Source: Rhyzopertha dominica
Taxonomy: Eukaryota; Arthropoda; Insecta; Coleoptera; Bostrichidae
NCBI GenBank assembly: GCA_025024175.1
Contig: QCXZ01000137.1
Span: 22,382,001 to 22,446,000, forward strand
Direction: 5' to 3'
Length of the DNA: 64,000 nucleotides
The notes under the pieces are model-generated. The model searched no databases and had not been told where the DNA came from. It was given only the letters and a program-made list of their open reading frames with translations. The position numbers were made by a program, and so were the translations under genes. Shown piece after piece: positions 50,901-61,499 of the stretch. Each line of letters begins with the position of its first letter. Positions within the stretch are counted from its first letter, which is position 1.

Positions 50901-53900
50901 AGTAAAATAGGTTAGTGCGCATCGATCTGCGCAGTTTTAACACGAAGTATGGAAATTCAGTACAAGTAAATAGAACATGGGCTAATTTCTTGTATTGAAA
51001 CGGCGCGCGCATCCCGTTTCCGTATAATAATTTTAAGAACTTATTTCAATACTTAAATAAGTATACCGGCAAACGGCTCTTACAAATCTAGCACATTTTA
51101 ACCTGTTTTTATTTGTTTTAGATATTTAAAAATACAGTGAGCTTATAATAACAGTGTGAACATGTGGCGGATGTTGTGGATGATGTTGGATGATGTGGCC
51201 ATGTTCCCTCAAAATTTGAATGTGATAGTATGGGAAAACAGCAACTTTATGAAAAATTCCTGCTACAATTATCAGCCAAGCAACATATATAACTGTAATA
51301 GAAGCATTGGGTAGCACAACAATAATACTGAAAAGTGTTGGCAACTATATCTCGAGAAAACTTTGTGTCCACCACGAGTATGGCCACACTGTCATAACAG
51401 ACTCACTGTAACTAAAACCAGCCCAATCCCATTAAAATTGAATTTCAGCTTGTACAACTTTTATATTACTAGTTGCAGCATGAGCAATATCAACCCATAA
51501 TGAATTATTCAAACAAGAATTTTATGTATGGCATTGTTATATATCTAATTAAATTAGTCCTGCTAACAAACTCACCTATAAGCATTTCTATATCTTCAAA
51601 TGTCCATATAACGTTCCTATTAAATTTATGATCAAATGTAGAAGAGTCAGGAACTTCCTCAGAAGGAGATGGCTCTGGCAGTGTTGGACCCTGTACAGCT
51701 CTTGACTCATTTGTACTTTCAACTCCATTATCACACTGCTCCTCTGGTTTACTATCAATAATGCTGTGATAAAGAAACTTTGAAACCAAGCTTTTCTGTT
51801 CTAAAGCTTTGCGCCTGCGACTTTTGATATATAACTTCCTATCTTCTTCTATTGCATCACTTTTTATGTTTTCATAAAAGAACTTTTTCAGCCATTCCCA
51901 CTCAGTCTCTGCTGTTCTCAGAAGATATTTGTAGATGTCAAAATCATCAAGAAGCAACGTGTTCTCTACGCGATGTACCATCATGCTCACTTGGCCTTTA
52001 CAATAAGGAATTTTCAACAGATTCTTAATGTTCTCCGCATCAGACACAACATCTACTTCGCCTACACAATCAGGAAACATGTGTGCCATTCGAAAGCTGA
52101 AACAATATGTGCTCTATATTAATGATTTTCAAAGCATTGAAAAATTAACAAATCGGACAAAATCATATTTAATACTATGGTATACAACATATGTAAAAGC
52201 GTTGTTTTTGAGGAAAAAAAATAATTTAATGCATTGTTGCATGCTCTATGAATAATGTATATTAGATCATAGTAAAAATATATAGTGCTAGAAAGCAACC
52301 AAAAAATATTTGTTTTGTTTGCATTGTTTTAATATTTCAACTAACACGAATTTTTCCACAGAAAAAATTAGATGCACGAGGGATATTTGGTAAGATTATT
52401 TCCTGAGTTAGATAAAAATAACATTTTTATGTAATATTAATTTTATGTAAAACAATTATTGCTATTTTTATTGTTCTTATACATATATTATAGATAAGAA
52501 CAATAATAATTTTTTAACTTGTCAAACCTGGACAACATTTATCCGATTTTTTTTCTGGCAAAACTGCTGGCAACTATTGTCAAAATAATTTCCCACTTGA
52601 AAATTAAATATAACCAACGAATTCTTGTCACTGATTGGTCAAAATTGACAGGAAGAAAATAATCAGTTGAAGTTTCTATACAATAAAAAACAAATATTTG
52701 TGATATACCTGTAAATTTGAATTCTATGAATATTTGCTTTTATAAACTTTGCTGTAATTATCCACACTTTTTCTTCATTTTTAGCAAATTTGCAGTTGGT
52801 CACATGATAAAATATTTTTTTAATGCTGTGATTCATATGTACGTGATAGTATTATACTTAGATAACAAGTGTGTTATTTGGAACTCATTGACGATAGCAT
52901 GTGGCAAGTTTTGTAAGGCATAAGTTCTGAAATACCATGTAGTAATACCTCATTTTGGATAATTTAATCAATTTAGACTAAGTAAAGCACTTGTTTAACT
53001 AAAAATTGGGGTCAAGCACTTAAATTTGTAGGTTTCTATTACCAAATCAAATATAAAAAACGATTACACATTTTTTCCCCAAAACTACCAATTAAGCAAC
53101 CAGTGTATAACAAATCAAGAAATTTATTTGGAAATTTTAATTGTTATGGAACAAGCCATCCTAAAATGAAACACAACGCACAGCTGATTTTCATATATAA
53201 TATCCTAAATCCAAATTGATGTAATTATTATAAATACTTTTGCTTACTAAACCATATAGATATAACTACTTTACCCTCAATGCTTAGTTTTTATTAGTAT
53301 CAAATGTTTTAAAATATTATTTTTAATTATGTACTTCTTTGAAGAATCCCTTTTAGGTAGGTAAATGTAAAACAAACCACAAATAGTCTATTGGGTTTAC
53401 TAGGCTTCTAAACCTATAGGCATTAAAACGCAGCATATCTTCCACAAATTGTTTGCCCTTGCCACATCACCTTAATAAAATTTGGATATGTAAATAATAT
53501 CCTAACGGCAAACATATAATAATACTGAGAATAATAAACTCAATACTTTTTAATAAATGTATCACAAAACTAGATCTTTATCTTTATAAATAATTTAGTT
53601 CACTAAACATGTTCTGTAAAGCGATTCACTTCTAAAAATACACTAATGCAAATTACAGAATCGTAATAACAAGTTAAACCAACACCAAAAACTTAAATAT
53701 AGTTAAAAATATGTTAAACCTATGAAGATAGTTTTGCAAGTAACAAATAATTACCTAAAAATTATGATTTTGAAAGGCAGCTATGTAAACGGTACCTTCA
53801 TATAAAGATTAGATAATAGGTAACTTCAAAGAATCTTACATACCTTGAAAATCCTGTCGGGTGGTAAAATACGTGCTGCAAACCATAAGTATCACCCACA

Positions 53901-54079
53901 CTATTCAGCCAATTTGAGGGTGGTAAATTTAAATCAGTATTACATTGCAATTTCATAAAATGAGTAGGTTTTGGTAGTGAATATTTCACAACTGCAGTAG
54001 ACTTTACTTCTTCATCCTCAGGAACTTCTTCAGCTTGGTCTGACATCATGCTTGAACCTCGTACTAAATTAGATGGCAT
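32975..54079 (-). CDS. EDRF1: EDRF1 homologue (erythroid differentiation-related factor 1-like), 5 exons, complete
   Basis: Exons: 53844-54079, 51576-52096, 46726-47793, 43540-44468, 32975-33694. All junctions agree in phase and give 1157 residues plus stop; human EDRF1 is about 1240. Recognisable blocks are KTDLN-like '[12 protein letters not shown]' near the start, [70 protein letters not shown], and, in exons 4-5, helical repeat regions with the TPR-like [16 protein letters not shown] and [13 protein letters not shown]. Acidic and lysine-rich low-complexity segments lie in exon 3 (around residues 440-480 and 570-600). In mammals the protein is linked to globin gene expression and is thought to act as a scaffold; its insect role is not established. 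The last intron (33695-43539) encloses Arp5 on the other strand. The start faces PRADC1 head-to-head at 843 bp. Confidence 0.93.
33695..35591. other. EDRF1 intron 4, part upstream of Arp5
   Basis: A hairpin at 34723-34773 (CTAGTGCCTTTGAATATA against TATATTCAAAGCTAGTG) is the only structure noted. The Arp5 promoter must lie in or near 35300-35590; no core motif was recognised. Confidence 0.45.
35592..39890 (+). CDS. Arp5: Actin-related protein 5 (INO80 complex), 6 exons, complete
   Basis: Exons: 35592-35694, 35820-36155, 36209-36637, 37815-38197, 38251-38437, 39337-39890. Phases agree throughout, giving 663 residues; human ACTR5 has 607. The actin fold starts with [16 protein letters not shown] (first phosphate loop). 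[28 protein letters not shown] and [10 protein letters not shown] follow, and the second half has [10 protein letters not shown] and [15 protein letters not shown] (nucleotide-binding region). Exons 4-5 encode the long charged coiled-coil insert of this family ([20 protein letters not shown] onward). Arp5 pairs with Ies6 on the INO80 remodeller and is needed for nucleosome sliding. Five ambiguous bases (36021, 36051, 36607, 38366, 38423) fall inside exons and each hides one codon. The gene lies inside EDRF1 intron 4 on the opposite strand. Confidence 0.94.
39948..39953 (+). terminator. Arp5 polyadenylation signal
   Basis: AATAAA 58 bp after the Arp5 stop codon. Confidence 0.65.
40480..41060 (-). 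pseudogene. Decayed DDE transposase fragment of Tc1/mariner-like type
   Basis: On the minus strand, with stops and frame changes, one reads [20 protein letters not shown], then [15 protein letters not shown], then [16 protein letters not shown]. The last two match the common 'W.G.D.PPRSPDLTPLDFFLWG' pattern of DDE transposases with the catalytic Asp changed to Tyr. It lies between Arp5 and the Mutator-like remnant within EDRF1 intron 4. Confidence 0.6.
41650..43020 (+). pseudogene. Mutator-like transposase plus YqaJ-type nuclease remnant
   Basis: The left half is broken but shows, in order, [25 protein letters not shown], a GDGDR motif, [12 protein letters not shown] text, [31 protein letters not shown] and '[17 protein letters not shown]'. 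The open frame 42643-43020 then gives [29 protein letters not shown] and CGLFVHYN, the start of a YqaJ/lambda-exonuclease fold (PRW..R..RLTAS motif). I recall this pairing of a Mutator-like transposase domain with a YqaJ nuclease from arthropod genomes. The nuclease lacks its later catalytic part, and stops at 42604 and elsewhere show the copy is dead. Confidence 0.65.
44469..46725. other. EDRF1 intron 3
   Basis: It holds an RT fragment (44738-44990) and a lone TACAGGGTG motif at 46385-46394. Nothing else was recognised. Confidence 0.5.
44738..44990 (-). pseudogene. LINE reverse transcriptase fragment
   Basis: On the minus strand [16 protein letters not shown] is followed by [13 protein letters not shown] (catalytic YADD box) and LNPSKW. 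This is the core of a jockey/I-group reverse transcriptase cut off on both sides. It is unlike the RTE-type enzyme at 1.1-4.0 kb (YADDLAL). Confidence 0.8.
48155..48345 (+). mobile_element. tRNA-derived SINE with Tyr-like tRNA head
   Basis: TGGCACAGAAG (A box, 48162-48172) and GAGTTCCAATCCC (B box, near 48204) are spaced as in a tRNA. CCTGG-ATGTAAA-CCAGG forms an anticodon arm with GTA. TGTCTC near 48156 can pair loosely with GAGAGCA near 48220. A TTTTT stretch follows at about 48231. The mismatched acceptor stem and a non-tRNA tail favour a SINE over a working tRNA gene. Confidence 0.55.
48526..49512. mobile_element. Non-autonomous DNA element, long imperfect inverted repeats, TACAGGGTG-type ends
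   Basis: Left TATATACAGGGTGTCCTC and the inverse of right GAGGACATCCCATATA match. Further in, GACAACATTTGACAGG pairs with CCTGTCAAACGTTGTC, and ATTCCTGAACTATAAA also recurs inverted. Inside, AAGTTTTTAAAATCGCA also recurs directly (49008 and 49448), so the element has mixed direct and inverted structure. No transposase. Confidence 0.7.
50027..51079 (+). mobile_element. PIF/Harbinger element, internally deleted, with a dead HARBI1-like gene start
   Basis: Terminal inverted repeats of about 105 bp (AGCCGTTTGCC..TATACTTATTTAAG at both ends) are flanked by TTA (50024-50026 and 51080-51082), the Harbinger target duplication. On the plus strand 50470-50670 encodes EDPAAYK, then after a frameshift [18 protein letters not shown] and [12 protein letters not shown], which is the N-terminal region of HARBI1-type transposases. 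The DDE core is missing. Confidence 0.8.
52097..53843. other. EDRF1 intron 1; nothing recognised
   Basis: AT-rich sequence with no ORF of family resemblance and no clear repeat. Confidence 0.5.
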
Positions 54080-54922
54080 AAGTAAAGAAAAAAGAAATTC
54101 TTACCAAGTGTGTATACGACTAATAACAGTTCAACATGTACTTAACATATAGACATACAGCGCTATGTATGACAACAAACGAACTTTTTAATTCATTTCG
54201 GCGAAACTGTTGCTGCAGTACTCGTAAAACACAAAAATCACCTGTGATCTGCAAATTGCTAGCAGAGACATACGTCAACGTCAAACTCTGCGGCACAAAT
54301 AGAGATTGTAGACAAATCAGAGAGGGACAAATGAAAAAGGAACTAGGGAACAAGCTAAAATACGAAACAGAAAGACACCACATAGTAGGCACAGAACATT
54401 CGCGAACTTCGAAGTGGCAACGTAGGAAAGTCACTGCATTGTCATTTTCGTGTCATTAACACGTCATTAAATAACACGATAAAAAAACTATACCTGAAAT
54501 TTGAAGATTTTGAATTCTTAATTACGTCAAATGGAAAGGACTGGAAAGCACTAATAAATAAAATTTAAAAAAAAGTGTGTCCAGACTTGAAAGTGTTAAT
54601 AATTAAAAGTAAGTGCATACAGTAATATTTATAACCAAGAATTATGACATCACAGGTCTCAAATTGCTTTCTAGGTACGTTATTTTTAAATTTGATGAGC
54701 ATCATAACAACTGCTCATATCATAGCAAATGACCGTTGAACACGTTATTATTTTTTAGTGTGCAATGATAACAGCAAGGTAAAAGTGACATCATTGACAT
54801 CAAATTAACCTCAAAATTTGTATCAACACGGTGGAATCTGGTACTCGCTCCTTTGTAATGTTCACTTATCATCAAAATCTCATTAACAGGTGACAAAGGC
54901 CTCAGTTCATTTGTTCTATATT
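54080..54922. promoter_or_regulatory. Shared upstream region of EDRF1 and PRADC1
   Basis: The two start codons face away from each other at 843 bp. ORFs on both strands at 54120-54459 are mirror images of one another and have no family resemblance, so this is read as promoter/5' UTR sequence. No core promoter motif was assigned. Confidence 0.5.
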
Positions 54923-55781
54923 ATGAATTGCAACACTTTGATACTGAACTTGAACATCTTCGTCGTGACATTGTTTTTAACATTCTGTCATTGTGGGCGT
55001 AAGTAATCGAATAAATGTTTTATAAAATTATATAGGTATTTAAATATGACTATTATTTTAGTCAATAATCTACATACCCTTGAAGGAACATCCACTGCAG
55101 AAATAATAGCTGGTGATGTATTTTTTGAAATCGTAGACCCTGTTGAATTAGAATATACATATCGCATTAGACCTGCAAAGGATTTTGGAGCTCCTTTTGT
55201 AAGCTGTTAAGAGGACATAGCTTAGTTTTATCAAAAAATGTTATTGTTATTTTCCTTTACAGAATCAGTCGTTTCAGGCAAAGAATGTTCCACTAGTACC
55301 TGTTATACCTAAATATGGTTGTTCTACACCCAGCAATATAGAAGATATTGAAGGAAATGTTGCCTTAGTAGAAAGAGGGTACGTGAACCAATAACACTTG
55401 TATTAATTTACTTGCTGTACCTGGAGAAATCAAGCTTTGTATGAATTCATACCTATTTAGCGTAATATATACATATGCCTTTTATATTCCAGAGAATGTT
55501 CATTCAAGACCAAAACATTAGTAGCGGAACGTGCAGGTGCTAGAGCAATAATAATAACGGACATATCCGAAGCACATGAAAACTACTTCATAGAAATGAT
55601 TGATGATGATTCATTAGAAGAAGCCCACATACCTGCTGGTTTCCTAATGGGTCTGAATGGAATCATGATAACAAGAACCTTAGAAAAGCTTAATCGCAAT
55701 TATGCTATAATAAATTTGCCTGTAAATTTAACATTTACACCAATTGAAGACATGAATCAGCCTCCATGGATTGGTTGGTGA
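54923..55781 (+). CDS. PRADC1: Protease-associated domain-containing protein 1, 4 exons, complete
   Basis: Exons: 54923-54998, 55062-55198, 55263-55378, 55493-55781, all in matching phase, 205 residues (human 188). Residues 1 to about 24 are a hydrophobic signal peptide. The PA domain follows with RPAKDFGAPF, a Cys-containing CSTPSNIEDIEG segment, VALVERGECSFKTKTLVAE (family core), GARAIIITD and the C-terminal PAGFLMGLNG. The end AIINLPVNLTF plus QPPWIGW closely matches the vertebrate C-terminus ('QPPWTFW'), and NLT is a glycosylation site. The protein is a secreted PA-domain glycoprotein without a protease domain; its function is poorly known. Introns are only 63-114 bp. Confidence 0.93.
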
Positions 55782-55889
55782 ATGAAGTTCCTTGATGCAT
55801 CACATTGCTCATCTAGTCTGTAAACAACAAGCAATACTGTTTTTAAAATTTACACCTGATTGTAAATATTTGTACTTAATTGTTAATTT

Positions 55890-55895
55890 ATTAAA
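55890..55895 (+). terminator. Likely PRADC1 polyadenylation signal
   Basis: ATTAAA about 110 bp after the stop codon. Confidence 0.5.
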
Positions 55896-56493
55896 GATAA
55901 CATACTGTAAAATGATTGTGATTTGTTTATGTATGTAGTTTTTCCTCGGGTTGTTTTTGATAAGTTGTCATTTTTTGAGCTAGTTTTTACGTCGTTGATT
56001 GTTTGCCCTTGTTGTTATTACACTCATGATGGTTTCTTCCTCAGAGTTAACTCTGAAGAGGGGTTACCTTAATTTGATGGGCGGAGATTAGTTGCCTATT
56101 GTTTCCTTTTAGAGAGAGTTGACAATCTCGTGGTTTACCTGTTCCTTTGTGAACTATATGCTTTGAAGACTATTTAGATAATCCTGGAATATTTTTATGG
56201 TTTGCAATCCATACGTTCAGATGACAAAACGTGCATGTATTTGATTAACACTAAGGTTTGCTGTTTTCTATACAGCAGTTTAGCAGTGGTGATAACAATA
56301 ATCCCATAGCAACCTCTTCAGCCTACTCTTATGATTCATCCTAGAATGTGAAGAAAGTAGACCTTAAAAGAGCTTGCAAGTTCAACTAATTCTTTATCCT
56401 GTCCTTCTCATAAGTGTTCTTTTACCTTTTAATTGCATCTGATTGGGTGTTTAATCTTTCTATTTTATCCATAATCACTTTATAACTGAAGTT

Positions 56494-56812
56494 TTATCCA
56501 CACTTAAGAACAGTATAAAGTACTACTTTATGTCCTAGTGGAATAGTGAAATTACTTTATTCCACTAGCGAGCTATAGAAAAACAATCTTAAATCAATCA
56601 CATTTTATTTGTTTATTATTAACATTATTATCTCAGGACACATGTCAAATTATTTTTTGATGAAATCAGATAAAAGTCTTGCGATTTTGTTTCTAGATGC
56701 CTGTGATTATGGATAAAATGTATTTTGTATTTCAGTCGCATTTTAGCCACTTAAGCAAATTAAACGCTCGAGCTTCGCCCTCGTGACTAAACTTTCTTGT
56801 GTGGATAAAATG
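56494..56812. mobile_element. Possible MITE, about 320 bp
   Basis: TTTTATCCACACTTAAG at the left and CTTGTGTGGATAAAA at the right are inverted copies. A smaller internal hairpin (CTAGTGGAATAGTG against TTATTCCACTAG) lies near 56535-56570. Confidence 0.45.
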
Positions 56813-56892
56813 CTATCTGAAACACTTACACAATAAATAACTATCATCTAATCTGCAAACATTGCACAGCTATTTAACAAGTTTGATAACTT

Positions 56893-57159
56893 TTACATGA
56901 AAATTTTGAAAGAAAAGATTTGAAGAACGACCACCTCATCATTTTCCATAGCTGTAGCCCCTCCTTGAGGAGATAGTTTTACAGGGGGCCAATTCCATCT
57001 TAACTGATTTTCTAAACATTTGAAGATAGTATTAGAGTGTTCTTCTTTCAGGGTATCTCTGGGTATACACTCGAGCAGCAAGCGAAATTTTCTTAAATAT
57101 TCTTCACATATCAAAATTGTATCTGTCTTCATCATTTGTGTACATGTACATAGGTACAT
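56893..57159 (-). CDS. Unrecognised ORF, 88 codons
   Basis: The frame reads like protein rather than random translation, with balanced residues such as EEYLRKFRLLLECIPRDTL and LRWNWPPVKLSPQGG. I do not recognise a family. It has no visible signal peptide or membrane segment and no homologous neighbour. It could be a small gene, an exon, a retrocopy or chance. Confidence 0.2.
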   Translation of the reverse strand: MYLCTCTQMMKTDTILICEEYLRKFRLLLECIPRDTLKEEHSNTIFKCLENQLRWNWPPVKLSPQGGATAMENDEVVVLQIFSFKIFM

Positions 57160-57394
57160 TTACAAATGTCTTGAAAAACGTGTGACGTTTATCAACAAGT
57201 TTAAATTATAATCTCCCTCAGGGATTCATGTTATAATTTTTAAGTAAACAATTGCAAAGTGGCATGTGAAACCGTAATATTGGTTGCATCACAAATATGA
57301 GCAGGCTCATTATTCCTCATCAATCATACCATATAATTGGTAAAATTGCAAGTCCAAATAAACTTCAAGGTTTATAGTATCTAAATAAAAAATT

Positions 57395-57600
57395 GTAAGT
57401 TTATAACTTAATTGTGTAGCTTAGAAAATTAGTTTAAGACATCCAGCTAAACCAAACAAATGCAAGTTTATAACTTAAGCTAAAAATAGTTGCAAGATTG
57501 TAACTATCAGCTAAAAAACTTATAAGCTCATAATTGCTTTCAGCTAAGAAAAAAAATCAGGTTTAAAACTTGCAGTTAAAAAACTTGAGATATTAACAGG
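57395..57600. repeat. Degenerate tandem repeat, unit about 40 bp
   Basis: Variants of CAAGTTTATAACTTAAGCTAAAAA recur four to five times with indels. Confidence 0.5.
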
Positions 57601-57865
57601 ATACGTTAATTTGAACTACTTATGTACATATGTAGGTGGTATTATTTTCAAATACGAAAACTTGAAATTAGAACACTTATTTGGATAGAAAAATATGTTA
57701 GTTTATTAGTTAAAAGTTGAAGTACCTATTTTTTTCCAAATTGTTTTGCAGCATACCCATATATTCAATGAATCTGGTAATACATGAGGAAGTTCTTTTA
57801 TTTATAGGTAGCTTTGTGAATAAAGGGACAGCCCTTTATTTTAATTTTTAAGTTACGTACACATA

Positions 57866-60800
57866 CACAGACGTCCTGCAAGGTGGTATATTCTGGTGTT
57901 ACAGCTCGTCTTAACTACTGACCCCAAAACGCGTGCCCGTTTCAGATGGCGCCAGGTTCGTTGTCTCCCAGGTCGACTTGATTTTGCTGTTGTGTCAGAT
58001 TGTTGTCTCTGTCAAATTGACAAATAGATTATCACAAAACATTCAAAGAACTATTAATTTGAGTTGTAATTTGTAAGTTATCAGGATGGTATTCAAGAAA
58101 ATGTATGTACAGCGTTTTTTACCTATGACATTAGCAGTTTGTGTATTATTTGAAACTGGATCAGTTTCAATAACACAGGTTTGTTTGAAGTGGTTAATTA
58201 CCATATACGTACAATGTACACTACCTTCAAGAAGAAAGGCACACAATAAGGCATTTGACGAGGTCTGCTTAACATGTAGTCTGTAGCTACACTCCACCAA
58301 GTTCCTATTTATTGATCCTGAACGATAGAAAGCACATCTGAGTTGTCTATGCAAGATACTATGAACTATATTAAAAGCAGGTATATAAAACTACAAAGAT
58401 ATTGTGCAGTAATTAATGCTATTTTTTCAGCATTATTATCTGTTGGTTACAATAAAATGTTGATGAAGGCCAAGACTACAGGGAAATAAACGACAAAAAA
58501 GTTAAACTGAACGACTGAAGCTATTGTTATAATAAGTCCACTATAATAGTGTTGCCAGTTATAATGCAATGAGAAATTCACTTTACATAAGTATTTTCTG
58601 AGCTTATGTGTATATCTACTCAGGATTGCTATAGAACTAGTAGTTGCTGAAGCAAAAATGAAATAGTATTTAAAATATAAAACGTAATTACAAGGAATAT
58701 TAATAACAGCAATCATTATTAAAGAAAAACACATGATAATCTATTAAATCCTGTTGATAATAAATCGGAAGACAATAGATACATTATTTTTTATAAATAT
58801 TAAACAATGTTTCAGAAGTTTGAAATTATATTTATCATGACAGCTTTTGTTATTACATGCTTATTATGTTAAATAAATGTCATACCATATACCTGAGGTT
58901 CTTTGTATTTAATTTACTATTTCATGTGCAATGAGGTGATTAGCCCTCCGCAAATTTATGTTTGCAAATAGTAATATTTGTGCTAACTTAAAAATACTTA
59001 TTGTAAAATATCAATTTATATCAAACGTACTCATTCAAAATACCCACATTTAAGTAAAACGATTAATTCATATTCTTCAGTAGACAAGTCTATTTTATAA
59101 GTAAAACGGTGGCAAAACCAAAGTTTATGGACGAAAACCGTCAGCTTTGCTTGATTTTAAATTGCTGGTGTCTGGATGTGAACGTTCACAACTGTGCAAT
59201 TTTAATTCTGTAGCGGTTGGAAGTAGAATACCTATATTGGTATAGTAAACGAACACCATGTCACATTTATAAAACTGCAGAACTGACCAATTGGTTAAAG
59301 CTTTCGCGGCCAGGTGAAGAACTATTGTCTGATTCGCGTCTGTAGGCCGTCATCAGTTGGAGTTGCTTCCTAACGTTTTGCTAGCACGAGTGGCAAGCTT
59401 CTTCAGAGGTCCTTCCATCTCCGGTGCTGGACATAGACAGTTTACGATCAGCACCGGAGACGGAAAGACTTCTGAAGAAGCTTGCCACTCGTGCTAGTGA
59501 AATGTTAGGAAGCAACTCTAACCAACGACGGCTTTTACACCCTAACCAGGACAACAGTTCAGATTTCACTGAGTAATATTATAAGAACCATCAGTATTTA
59601 TCTAAAGTTAAATCCAGAGAATAGGATATACATACATGTTGATCATCGTTAGGCCAAATACCTAACCAATGGTTCCGATCCGTTGAACTGTTCTCGAGTT
59701 ATAAGTGTGACAGACGGACAATAGCACCTTTTGGAAAATGTGCTAAAAATAATGCATTTGATCAATTAATAAATAAGTTAAAAGAAGTTGATAGCAACAT
59801 ATTCAGAGATAGTGTGAAGAAAAAATTGATTTACATGAAAAATTCCAAAAGAAATTAAAAAAAAGGAAATGCCCATTATGACGGTTTGTGCTTTCTATCA
59901 CATTTAACTTTTACTGCAAATGCAGACACCACTATTAGTAAATTACTACCACATTCGATTTTGTATATCTCTACAAGTAGAACAAGACTGCAGTCTTCAG
60001 TTTGCAATGTGTAGACGCATCCCTTCTTCGTTCCTCTTTGCACAACTTTACCTGTTTAGCTAAAACCGTACAACACGAACGTCTATGTCCACCTTTACGT
60101 CAGTTTTAAAACTATATCTTAATCAATATATTAACACTAGTTTATTTTTACTGCGATCAGTACATAAGTTCTGCTACAAAGATTACAAAATATGGTTTTA
60201 AATTAATATATGAGTAATATCCTCTGGCTTTGTATGTAAACTGTCAGATCTTTCTAGGCATTTTAGTCTTTTCACCAGCACCTTGAGCTCTGAGACATTT
60301 GCTCAGAATATTGGACATCGGACACTTCTACAGCAGATACCACAAAGAATTAGTGCACTGCACTATGATATCAATCCCATGGACTCTGCTGGTCAAATAC
60401 TTTGCAACTATACTCTATCGTGGGTCTAAATTTAATAATGATTCTTTATGAGACTCAGTAAGTACTTTCTAACCATCAGTTACACCTTCGGAGTGGGACA
60501 ACAGCAAGGCAGCACACTAAAAATAAACAAATCAACGAAATATTTCTCACCTTTTGTTCATGTGCATCACTTTGTATTGATGAATTGTACCTGTAACTGC
60601 AATCTGCAAGCCCATATCCCATTGTTTTAATCTGTCACCATTACCGCCAATACTGATGGTATGTAGTACAACATGGTATACATTTGTCGTCTTAAAGGTT
60701 AAAATCTGCACATTAACATTTATGCAACACTTTTCTTATGCAAAAATTTTAATACTAATGACAAACTCACAATTTGACTATTGCTCGCTGGTTCTGTCAC

Positions 60801-60946
60801 GGTGCTCTGCTTTTGCTATTAATCAGCTTGGCCTGGGAGACAACGAACCTGGCGCCATCTGAAGTGTACTCAGATTTTGGAACAGACATTTGAACTAAAA
60901 TGGCCAAAGCTGAAACACCAGTAATCTACCACCTTGCGTCCTGTGA
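57866..60946. mobile_element. 3.1-kb span bounded by 130-150-bp inverted repeats
   Basis: GCAAGGTGGTA..TTCTGGTGTTACAGC (57878 on) and CAGATGGCGCCAGGTTCG with TTGTCTCCCAGG (57943-57972) recur inverted at 60820-60946. The outer limits are not sharp and I found no target duplication. No transposase was recognised inside. It may be a decayed DNA element or two solo repeats facing each other. Confidence 0.45.
59345..59535. repeat. Palindrome, arms about 80 bp
   Basis: GCTAGCACGAGTGGCAAGCTTC (59381 on) and its inverse GAAGCTTGCCACTCGTGCTAG face each other across the centre near 59437, where CTCCGGTGCTG also pairs with CAGCACCGGAG. Outside these, AGTTGCTTCCTAAC pairs with GTTAGGAAGCAACT. Confidence 0.75.
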
Positions 60947-61499
60947 TAAATAGTAATCATATCTATGCTCGTAGAATGAACTACGGTAATTTAATTTGGA
61001 GAATTTTTATTGCCCTTGTGTGGCCTTCTGGACAAAGTACTTGCTAGTTCTAATCCCGCCCAAGGCATGGATTTTGTGTCCCTGTATATGTATACTTACT
61101 ATATTATATAATTTTCAAAGGAAAGTAGTTACAGAAAAAACATCTGACAACACTGCTCAACATGTCATCGCAAACACGTGATTGTATGGTTGTCAACTTT
61201 TGTCGTTTTGTCGTTTATTCGAAGTGTTTGAATATGGTTTGAANTTCNTTTGCGTAATGTTCTCTAGTTCTGTTTTTGTGCGTTTTCTCTGTCGTTAACG
61301 GTATTTTGTTTGGTTCGTTAATATTATGTATTTTCGTTATTCTGCCGTGACTAATCAAAACTAATAAATCATTTTTTATGTGAAATGTCAACAAGTGTTA
61401 GTCGTTTTAACAATATCGTTAGTTAGTGCTATATATACAATAATTTGCGGTATTTTTCCCATTCCAACTACGTTCAGTTTGAACAAAATATAGTAAGTC

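Larger units (their letters stand above)
47794..51575. other. EDRF1 intron 2
   Basis: A SINE (48155-48345), a 1-kb inverted-repeat element (48526-49512) and a Harbinger element (50027-51079) fill much of this intron. The remainder shows nothing recognisable. Confidence 0.6.
55896..61499. other. Intergenic stretch between PRADC1 and EME1
   Basis: It contains a possible short inverted-repeat element (56494-56812), an unrecognised ORF (56893-57159), a degenerate tandem repeat (57395-57600) and a 3.1-kb span bounded by inverted repeats (57866-60946). No host gene was recognised. Confidence 0.5.

Noticed and set aside
54120..54459. Overlapping ORFs on both strands upstream of EDRF1
   Set aside because: They mirror each other, resemble no family and lie where the promoters of EDRF1 and PRADC1 are expected.
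57395..57600. CRISPR-like array
   Set aside because: Units are variable in length and sequence without spacers, in a eukaryotic setting. It is a worn tandem repeat.
59460..59512. Hammerhead-ribozyme-like words CTGAAGA...GAAA
   Set aside because: The bases between them do not form a closed helix II next to the GAAA, so the fold does not work on paper.
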